This document shows positions 12,832 through 17,681 of a DNA stretch of 24,248 bases, one piece after another; position 1 is the stretch's first letter; the number at the start of each line of letters is the position of its first letter. Where the stretch lies: IMG/VR virus record IMGVR_UViG_3300020129_000084, positions 1 to 24,248 of that record. One strand, 5' to 3'. Position numbers and translations under genes: made by a program. Source of the DNA: a virus. The notes under the pieces were generated by a model. That model saw only the letters and a list, made by a program, of their open reading frames with translations, searched no databases and was not told the origin of the DNA.

Positions 12832-13020
12832 TTAGTTCGTCGTCGGGGCTGCCTCGGCAGCCGCCTTGGTCGCCGCTCGCTCGGCCTTGCGCTTCTCGTA
12901 GGTCCGCTCACGACCGGCGCGCATCGAGCAGTCGTAGGTGTCGTAGACCTGGCTGGTCTTGCGAGGGATGAACGGGTCGCCGCAGAATGCGCAGCGCCGC
13001 TCGGGGAGTGGCTCTTTCAT
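12832..13020 (-). CDS. Short zinc-finger protein with basic helical tail
   Basis: A 62-residue protein with a C10-x2-C13 knuckle (CAFCGDPFIPR) and C31 (YDCSMR). This pattern is typical of very short phage and bacterial zinc fingers in which C-x2-CG-x2-F-x-P is followed by a distant Cys. Residues 34-60 are a charged helix of Arg/Lys/Glu/Ala. The ATG at 13020 overlaps the previous stop as ATGA and has a GAAAGGA site. It probably binds nucleic acid, by family resemblance only. Confidence 0.75.
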   Translation of the reverse strand: MKEPLPERRCAFCGDPFIPRKTSQVYDTYDCSMRAGRERTYEKRKAERAATKAAAEAAPTTN

Positions 13021-13292
13021 GTGGGTCCTTTCGTCGAGAGAGATTCGATCGGCGGCTTGCCGCATCGTTGACACTGCACGGCGCCGGGGAACATCCCGGT
13101 GGGCATGATGATCGGCGCCGTGCAGCGACACACTGGTGAGAACGAAGTTGGAGCCGGGCTAGCTACGGAGGTCCCCTTTCGTGATGGTCCCGGCTCCGCG
13201 GTTGGTAGCTGGTCGCTCCACATGTAGAAGTGGTTGCGACAGAGGTTGCGCTTGAAGGTCATCGCGTAGCAGCCGTCGACCGTGCAGGTCAT
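13017..13292 (-). CDS. Double zinc-site small protein
   Basis: A 91-residue protein. The N-terminus has C3-x4-C8-x9-C18-x2-H21 (CTVDGC ... LCRNH), a motif common in actinophage proteins and often found beside HNH enzymes. The C-terminal half has a second set C55-x-C57 ... C74-x2-C77 (VCRCT ... CQRCG), a zinc-ribbon layout. A Ser/Pro-rich linker joins them. Both ends overlap neighbours as ATGA. DNA or RNA binding is likely by analogy; no function is established. Confidence 0.78.
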   Translation of the reverse strand: MTCTVDGCYAMTFKRNLCRNHFYMWSDQLPTAEPGPSRKGTSVASPAPTSFSPVCRCTAPIIMPTGMFPGAVQCQRCGKPPIESLSTKGPT

Positions 13293-13501
13293 GACGTTAC
13301 GTCCCGAGCGGCGGTGTTATCGGAGCATCTACTTCCGTCAGTGGACGGCGGGTCGTAGGTCCAGGTGTGGTCGCCGCGACAGCGTGGGCATGACTGCATC
13401 GACTGGCCGGGGCCGCGCGCCTTGTCAGCGATCAGCGTCTGGTTCGGAACGTAGTCACAATCACCGCATCGCCAGAGTCGTTCGGCGCGTCCGTGCGTCA
13501 T
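13289..13501 (-). CDS. Zinc-ribbon small protein
   Basis: A 70-residue protein with C12-x2-C15 (CGDC) and C38-x2-C41 (CPRC), a clean zinc-ribbon pattern, followed by a polar, probably disordered tail. It starts at an ATG at 13501 overlapping the previous stop as ATGA. It is part of an unbroken run of small metal-binding genes between the HNH nuclease and the replication protein. The family is not otherwise recognised. Confidence 0.75.
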   Translation of the reverse strand: MTHGRAERLWRCGDCDYVPNQTLIADKARGPGQSMQSCPRCRGDHTWTYDPPSTDGSRCSDNTAARDVTS

Positions 13502-13647
13502 GACTCGACCAGTCGGTAGACGCAGTCCTGGCCGTGGTGAGCCTCGAACTCGAACGTGCCGAGTTCGTTGACGAGCACGGTGTCGGGCGGCTCGTCGTAG
13601 GGCAACGTGCCGACCACCATGTCATCACCGTCGAGCAGGATCAGCAT
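13498..13647 (-). CDS. Small hypothetical protein (49 residues)
   Basis: The frame begins MLILLDGDDMVVGTLPYDEPPD at an ATG at 13647, two bases after the TAG of the upstream gene, and ends in an ATGA overlap. It is acidic and beta-prone, with a single cysteine. The upstream in-frame starts are rejected because they lie inside the neighbouring zinc protein. The family is unrecognised. Confidence 0.65.
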   Translation of the reverse strand: MLILLDGDDMVVGTLPYDEPPDTVLVNELGTFEFEAHHGQDCVYRLVES

Positions 13648-13649
13648 GA

Positions 13650-13880
13650 CTACAGCAGCGTCAACTGTTGCCAGTTGGTGCCGGTGCGAGTGAACGCCTC
13701 GACGCACGGCTTGCAGGCGAAGCGCTGCTCGGCTCGCTTGCCGATCATCGGTGAGCCTTTCGGGTGCACGCGGTGCCAGCCGGTGTGCATCTGGAAGAAC
13801 GTGATCTTGGTGGGATCGCCACTCAGACCGCAACCCTCACAGGTCACGGTCCGAGTGGCGCCCTTGACGGGCGTGCCCAT
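13650..13880 (-). CDS. Zinc-ribbon hypothetical protein
   Basis: A 76-residue protein with C14-x2-C17 (CEGC) and C56-x2-C59 (CKPC), separated by a His/Lys-rich segment (FFQMHTGWHRVHPKGSP). It is a probable zinc ribbon. The ATG at 13880 shares its A with the preceding TGA (TGATG), the tight coupling that fixes the start; the longer frame would overlap the HNH gene by 100 bp. The role is unknown. Confidence 0.73.
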   Translation of the reverse strand: MGTPVKGATRTVTCEGCGLSGDPTKITFFQMHTGWHRVHPKGSPMIGKRAEQRFACKPCVEAFTRTGTNWQQLTLL

Positions 13881-14245
13881 CAGCGCCTCCCGGAGATGGC
13901 GATGCAAGTTCTGCACTTGCCGCGTCGAACGTTGTTCATGAGTGGATGTCCTTTCCGACAGTGGGTTGGTCGGAACCACGGTGAGCGCGCCATGTTCTCA
14001 GCGAGCGTGACGGGTTCCAGGTGATCGGGATTGCAGCACAGACGGACTCGACAGAGATGGTCGATCGTCATGCCGTGAGGGATCGGTCCAACCAGCCATT
14101 CGTAGACGAAGCGGTGGACCAGATGGAGTTGGTAGTCGACTCGAATATGCCCGTAGCCGTTCGACGACGCTCCGGTCCACAACCAGCATGGACCGGAGGC
14201 GTCGATCTTGCCCCACAGGCGTTGTTCAAGCGGGGCGGTGCCCAT
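13880..14245 (-). CDS. HNH endonuclease (HNH_3 type)
   Basis: A 121-residue protein containing CWLWTG (20-25), HR (44-45), GPIPHG (53-58), catalytic D62-H63, N72, H75 and N84, plus a C-terminal Cys/His cluster (C96, H100, C111, C114), probably structural zinc. These are all the ββα-metal core residues, so the enzyme is likely active as a metal-dependent DNA nickase or nuclease. Start and stop are coupled to neighbours (TAATG upstream, TGATG downstream). Its place directly after the exonuclease and SSB-like genes could mean a recombination role or a homing gene that settled there. Confidence 0.9.
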   Translation of the reverse strand: MGTAPLEQRLWGKIDASGPCWLWTGASSNGYGHIRVDYQLHLVHRFVYEWLVGPIPHGMTIDHLCRVRLCCNPDHLEPVTLAENMARSPWFRPTHCRKGHPLMNNVRRGKCRTCIAISGRR

Positions 14246-14715
14246 TACGCATCGAACAAGTCATCGGCAGCGACGGACGAGACAGGCGCCTTGTACTGCG
14301 CCCGGTACAACTTGGCGGGCGAGTAGCCCCGCGTCGTCGGCTTGCCGAGCCCGGTGTGCTGGACGGCGAGGGTCGCGCCCTCGTCGATCGACGCCGAGCC
14401 TGCGGCCTTGGCCGCTTCCGCGATCGCAACCTCCATCGAGGTTCCGGTGCCCGACGCCGCCTCGTGGTTGCGACCACCCTTCGCGTACAGGCTGCGGATG
14501 CCGTCGTCATCGTCGCTGTCGCGCTCGCTGGTTTCGAGTTCGATGTACGTCAGCATCTTGGGCGAGCCGTCGTCCCACGTTTCGAGTTGCTTGGTGTCCA
14601 GCGACCGCGCCTGCCGACGCTCGATCAGCCTGATCTTGCCGCTGATCTTGTCACCGATGTTCTCGGGCGACCACGCCTTTGCGCCGCCTCCGAGTTCGGA
14701 GAGTTGAAGTCCCAT
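14245..14715 (-). CDS. Putative ssDNA-binding-like protein paired with RecB-like exonuclease
   Basis: A 156-residue protein starting MGLQLSELGGGAKAW. The layout (an OB-like beta-rich body with SGKIRLIERRQ, then PKMLTYIELET and SLYAKGGRN) matches a family I recall in actinophages next to RecB/Cas4-like exonucleases and often labelled ssDNA-binding or hypothetical. The C-terminus ends DDLFDA, an acidic tip with a buried aromatic that recalls the SSB tail used to recruit partners. The ATG overlaps the exonuclease stop (TAATG) and also has its own GAAAGGG site and a leader motif (14731-14736). The functional label is inference. Confidence 0.75.
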   Translation of the reverse strand: MGLQLSELGGGAKAWSPENIGDKISGKIRLIERRQARSLDTKQLETWDDGSPKMLTYIELETSERDSDDDDGIRSLYAKGGRNHEAASGTGTSMEVAIAEAAKAAGSASIDEGATLAVQHTGLGKPTTRGYSPAKLYRAQYKAPVSSVAADDLFDA

Positions 14716-16031
14716 TACTTTCCCTTTCTGCGGGTTGATGGGCCAGTGCCGATAATCGACGCTGGCATTGGTACGAAGCTGAGTTGGAAGTCAGCCTCGA
14801 TCTGTGAGAGCAGCGTCAGGACGGCGTCTGCTTCGACCATGTTGGTGATCCCCTGCTTCGGGGTCGGCAGCCCAGCGGGCCATTGTCGCATCAACGCCTG
14901 CTTGGCGGCGTGATGCTCAGCGATCTGTGCGATCCGCTCGCGAGCCCATTCGATGTACCCGTCGAGTGGGGGGACGAGCCCGCCGTCGCCGGAAGCGATC
15001 GAAGCGGGTGCGTTGGTCGACACGACGGCGGGCTCGTCGATGATGGTAGTCGAGTCGTCGATCAGCACGTAGCAGGGTGCGTTGTTCTGGTGCGTGACGG
15101 CTGCGTCGCCGGGCTGTCCGCACCAGCAGGTCGCGGCCGGGAACGGATCGTTGGGTTCGCCCTCGTAGTCCGGCGAGAGTCGCACGAGCGGCATGTCGAA
15201 CTCACCCGAGCGCCAGTTCTTGCGCCACAGCTTGATCTGCTGCACGAGGTACGCACCCCAGCGGCCGACTTCCAGATCGACCCACAGGAACTCGCAGGTG
15301 CCGGGGAACTCGACGGGCATGTGGACGATGATCGCCCAATCGCGATTGATCGGCGGCGTCGCCAGGAACTCATCGGTGAGCACGTCGTAGAACTCACCCG
15401 CGGCGTAGATCGCCAGCTGCACGGCGTAGGCGGGTTTGGAGTACTCCAACTTCTCGCCCGTCTTGAGGTCGCCCACGATCAGGGTGCCGACCGGCAGTAT
15501 CTCGCCTGTCGGCGTGACGAGCGGCGTGCAGACTTCGTACAGCCGGTCGGCAGTCCCCGCGCAACGGTACTCGCGGTTGACGGTGTGGAACTCCGAGCGC
15601 ACTGTCGCCAGGTTGAGCCGGTTCATCCCGTTCATGTACGCCTGCAGCGATTCGAGATATGGCTGCGGCGGCGAGAACGACATGTCCTGCTCGAAGCGCA
15701 CCGACATCGCGTGCAGGGCGGTGCCGATGTCGGCTCGCTCGGCGCCGCGCCCGGCAGCGATCGCCTTCTCGCGCAGTTCCTTCAAGGTCTCGCGATCGTC
15801 GACTTCGACGGCGACGTAGGCAGCCTGCAGCGCTCGATCGTAAGCGACGCCGATGCAGCCTCGGTCGATCTTCCAGTTCACCAACGCCGACTCGTCATCG
15901 AGTGGCTTGGCGAACGATGACGGTCGTGAGTACCTCTCGTTCTTGCCGTCGATCAGCACCATCGGGGCGCCGTTGGCTCGGCGGTAGTCGTTGCGCGTCG
16001 TGGGTTCGAGTTCTTCGATATCAAGCGGCAT
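14715..16031 (-). CDS. RecB/Cas4-like PD-(D/E)XK exonuclease
   Basis: A 438-residue protein with the full RecB-family nuclease signature in order: GTALH (103-107), GTAD (159-162), VGDLKTG with catalytic D188-x-K190, and QLAIYA (Q205, Y209). These residues bind metal and cut DNA ends, consistent with a recombination or replication-fork exonuclease. The C-terminal region has Cys/His (CWCGQPGD ... NNAPCYVL) that may add a metal site or Fe-S-like cluster; this is not certain. The ATG at 16031 overlaps the previous gene by 11 bp; longer in-frame starts are rejected as overlapping. The next gene encodes its likely SSB-type partner. Confidence 0.9.
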   Translation of the reverse strand: MPLDIEELEPTTRNDYRRANGAPMVLIDGKNERYSRPSSFAKPLDDESALVNWKIDRGCIGVAYDRALQAAYVAVEVDDRETLKELREKAIAAGRGAERADIGTALHAMSVRFEQDMSFSPPQPYLESLQAYMNGMNRLNLATVRSEFHTVNREYRCAGTADRLYEVCTPLVTPTGEILPVGTLIVGDLKTGEKLEYSKPAYAVQLAIYAAGEFYDVLTDEFLATPPINRDWAIIVHMPVEFPGTCEFLWVDLEVGRWGAYLVQQIKLWRKNWRSGEFDMPLVRLSPDYEGEPNDPFPAATCWCGQPGDAAVTHQNNAPCYVLIDDSTTIIDEPAVVSTNAPASIASGDGGLVPPLDGYIEWARERIAQIAEHHAAKQALMRQWPAGLPTPKQGITNMVEADAVLTLLSQIEADFQLSFVPMPASIIGTGPSTRRKGK

Positions 16032-16212
16032 CGAGGGCTCGCTTCGTGAACTCGTTGACGACGTAGACGACGGCTGGGTGCTCGGGGTCGGCGTCGTAGA
16101 GTTTGAGCGCCAGAGCGGCCAGATCACGTTCCATTTGTGGACCCTTTCCGAAGGCGATGTTCCACAACATCTGTCTGAACTGATCATGCATGAGGGCTGT
16201 GACAACGATCAT
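16021..16212 (-). CDS. Small hypothetical protein (63 residues)
   Basis: The frame begins MIVVTALMHDQFRQML at an ATG at 16212 that overlaps the previous stop as ATGA. It is helical and contains two small hydrophobic patches but no clear transmembrane span. It sits between two nuclease-like genes. Longer in-frame starts would lie inside the upstream gene. The family is unrecognised. Confidence 0.68.
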   Translation of the reverse strand: MIVVTALMHDQFRQMLWNIAFGKGPQMERDLAALALKLYDADPEHPAVVYVVNEFTKRALDAA

Positions 16213-16508
16213 TGGACGACTTCCTCGCGCAGTCGCCCGTCTTTGCGCCAGCCGTGGATGATGACCAGCCACCCGGCGTCTTTGAAGATCGGCAGCATCC
16301 CGCTCTCGTTGATCTTGTTGCGGCGGTGGCTGACATGCTCGGCGGTCGTGGCTTGCACGCCGAGCGTCTGGCCGTTGCCGATCGCAACGATGTCGATGAC
16401 GCCGAATAGATCGCGAGAGCGGTTGGTGCCGGGGATGCGTAGTTCGACAATCTCTGCGGTGAAGCCGAGATTTCGTAAGTGTCGAACCGATTGTTGATTG
16501 GGTGTCAC
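16209..16508 (-). CDS. PD-(D/E)XK-like (Holliday-resolvase-like) protein
   Basis: A 99-residue protein starting at a GTG (16508) coupled as GTGA. It carries the pattern RDLFGVIDIVAI (32-43) then LGVQATT (49-55), and ends VIIHGWRK. This matches a phage/bacterial family with a PD-(D/E)XK-type core in which the usual E-x-K is replaced by Q-x-T (Q52, T54). Such proteins are often labelled resolvase-like. Catalysis cannot be assumed with the altered motif, although D33 and D39 are in place. Context with the RecB-like exonuclease supports a DNA-repair or recombination role. Confidence 0.7.
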   Translation of the reverse strand: MTPNQQSVRHLRNLGFTAEIVELRIPGTNRSRDLFGVIDIVAIGNGQTLGVQATTAEHVSHRRNKINESGMLPIFKDAGWLVIIHGWRKDGRLREEVVQ

Positions 16509-16687
16509 TGCTCGGGCGGGTAGGCAGCGACGAGGGCGTTGATGCAGAGCCGGTTGAGGCTCATGCCGCGTGACTCCGCGAGAGCGGTCAGGGTCTCGCG
16601 ATAGTGGAACGGGATGCGCACGTTGATCTGCACGGAAATGTCCTCGGCGTCACGACGCCTCGGTCGTGTTTCACTGGTATCAAGCAT
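16505..16687 (-). CDS. Ribbon-helix-helix DNA-binding protein
   Basis: A 60-residue protein. The C-terminal part (SVQINVRIPFHYRETLTALAE...SLNRLCINALVAAY, split here) fits an Arc/MetJ-type ribbon-helix-helix: a short beta strand (about 20-26), helix 1, a turn at SRGMS, and helix 2. Such proteins bind palindromic operators as dimers. The ATG at 16687 lies 6 bp after the -10 of a good promoter, so the mRNA is probably leaderless; the upstream in-frame ATGs are inside the promoter. It heads the replication/recombination operon and lies 65 bp from palindrome copy 10, making it a candidate regulator. Confidence 0.82.
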   Translation of the reverse strand: MLDTSETRPRRRDAEDISVQINVRIPFHYRETLTALAESRGMSLNRLCINALVAAYPPEQ

Positions 16688-16693
16688 GATGAC

Positions 16694-16723
16694 ATCGTAC
16701 CACATGGGCTGGTCCCGCGTCAA
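16694..16723 (-). promoter_or_regulatory. Promoter of replication/recombination operon (leaderless)
   Basis: On the minus strand: -35 TTGACG (16718-16723), 18-bp spacer ending TGTGG, -10 TACGAT (16694-16699). The ATG follows the -10 by 6 bp, so transcription should start at or next to it. It shares the 9-mer TGGTACGAT with the promoter at 10245-10272. Confidence 0.7.
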
Positions 16724-16728
16724 CGACC

Positions 16729-16741
16729 ATAACTCTGTTAT
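16729..16741. promoter_or_regulatory. Small inverted repeat ATAAC-TCT-GTTAT
   Basis: Five-bp arms around TCT, 5 bp upstream of the -35 of the ribbon-helix-helix promoter in the divergent region. It may be an operator separate from the 18-bp palindrome. Confidence 0.4.
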
Positions 16742-16752
16742 CGGTATCGGGC

Positions 16753-16770
16753 CTAACGGCTAGCCGTTAG
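16753..16770. repeat. 18-bp palindrome copy 10 (centre CTAG)
   Basis: A perfect palindrome, CTAACGGCTAGCCGTTAG, in the divergent region between the early (minus) and late (plus) transcription units: 29 bp from the early -35 and 24 bp from the first terminase ATG. Confidence 0.95.
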
Positions 16771-16796
16771 CCGAATCGCCGCTGCTCTGTCACAAT
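16767..16796 (+). promoter_or_regulatory. Possible late promoter (weak call)
   Basis: TTAGCC (16767-16772), 18 bp, then TGT-CACAAT (-10 at 16791-16796, extended). If used, its -35 would overlap palindrome copy 10 and the terminase mRNA would be nearly leaderless. The hexamers are poor, so this is tentative. Confidence 0.25.
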
Positions 16797-17235
16797 GTCG
16801 ATGATGTTGAAGGGCGACGCTGAGAAGAAGGCGCGCTTCATCGAGTGGCTCTGTACGCCTAAGCGCGATCGCGACCCGGCGACACAAGAGCAACTGGCGA
16901 AGCGATTCCGCGTGGGGGCGATGACCCTCTCGCGCTGGAAGGCCGATCCCGAGTTCTTGAAGGCGTGGGAAGCGCACTACCTGCAGTCGGTGGGATCGCC
17001 CGAACGCAAGCAGGCGTTGATGGACACGCTGTTTCGCACCGGGTCGGATGCTGACGATCCTCGTCACGTCACTGCCGCCAAGACCTACTTGGAGATTGCC
17101 GAAGGTCTGCGCCCGCAGCAAATCGAAATCACCGTCAAGCGTCCGATCGCGGAGTGGAGCGACGAGATGATTGACGCCGCGCTCGCTCGGCATGCAGAGA
17201 ACGAACGGCATCTGCGACTGGTCGAGAACGAGTGA
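16795..17235 (+). CDS. terS: Terminase small subunit
   Basis: A 146-residue protein with a helix-turn-helix at about 31-49 (QEQLAKRFRVGAMTLSRWK) followed by a helical core and a basic/acidic C-terminus. The layout is that of phage small terminases that bind the packaging site and load the large subunit. It is the first gene of the plus-strand late block. The start is uncertain: ATGs at 16795, 16801 and 16804 are in frame, and none has a good Shine-Dalgarno. The stop overlaps the next gene as GTGA. The large terminase is three genes downstream, which strengthens the call. Confidence 0.8.
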   Translation: MSMMLKGDAEKKARFIEWLCTPKRDRDPATQEQLAKRFRVGAMTLSRWKADPEFLKAWEAHYLQSVGSPERKQALMDTLFRTGSDADDPRHVTAAKTYLEIAEGLRPQQIEITVKRPIAEWSDEMIDAALARHAENERHLRLVENE

Positions 17236-17681
17236 CGCTGCGCCCGACGCAGACGGGATTCGAGCCTCGCACCGCCGATCCCGAGCGCCGGGACTTCTTC
17301 GACCTTCGACGGCGACTGGCGATCGTCGAGGGGCTCGCGACCGGTGCCCCGTGGAACTTCATGGGCACGATCACGACGCCCGGTCCACCGACCACGGCGC
17401 AGGACCCGCTGCCTCACGCCGATGGCGACTTCTGGATCGACTCGGCTGGCAACGGCTGGGTCTGGAACGGGACGGCGTGGATCAACGTCGGCAGCATCAA
17501 GGGACCGGCCGGGCCACCGGGCCCCGTTGGGCCGCAAGGGCCGGTTGGGCCGACTGGTGCGACCGGCCCACAAGGCCCAGCCGGTGGATTCACCGGCAGC
17601 GCTAACGGGCGCACCATCATTGATGGCGGTACGGCGACATCGCCGGGTGACTCGATTCTCGACTGCGGGGCAGCGGCATGA
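17232..17681 (+). CDS. Short collagen-like tail/virion protein
   Basis: A 149-residue protein starting at a GTG coupled as GTGA. Residues 64-88 ([20 protein letters not shown]) resemble a small carbohydrate- or tail-fibre-associated motif. Residues about 90-118 are Gly-X-Y repeats ([17 protein letters not shown]), predicting a short triple helix. The C-terminus is a compact Gly/Ala-rich tail. It overlaps the next, larger collagen-like gene as ATGA, so the two products probably work in the same fibre. The assignment as a fibre component is inference from repeats and context. Confidence 0.75.
   Translation: MTLRPTQTGFEPRTADPERRDFFDLRRRLAIVEGLATGAPWNFMGTITTPGPPTTAQDPLPHADGDFWIDSAGNGWVWNGTAWINVGSIKGPAGPPGPVGPQGPVGPTGATGPQGPAGGFTGSANGRTIIDGGTATSPGDSILDCGAAA

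Noticed and set aside
13929-13958. A CAACCCACT...AAAGGA...ATG leader inside the second HNH gene
   Set aside because: It encodes the conserved CRKGHP segment of the HNH protein, so the match to the leader motif is explained by coding needs and nothing shorter starts there convincingly.
14883-15920. A 345-codon plus-strand frame opposite the exonuclease gene
   Set aside because: The minus strand shows all RecB nuclease motifs in this interval, so the plus frame is antisense noise.
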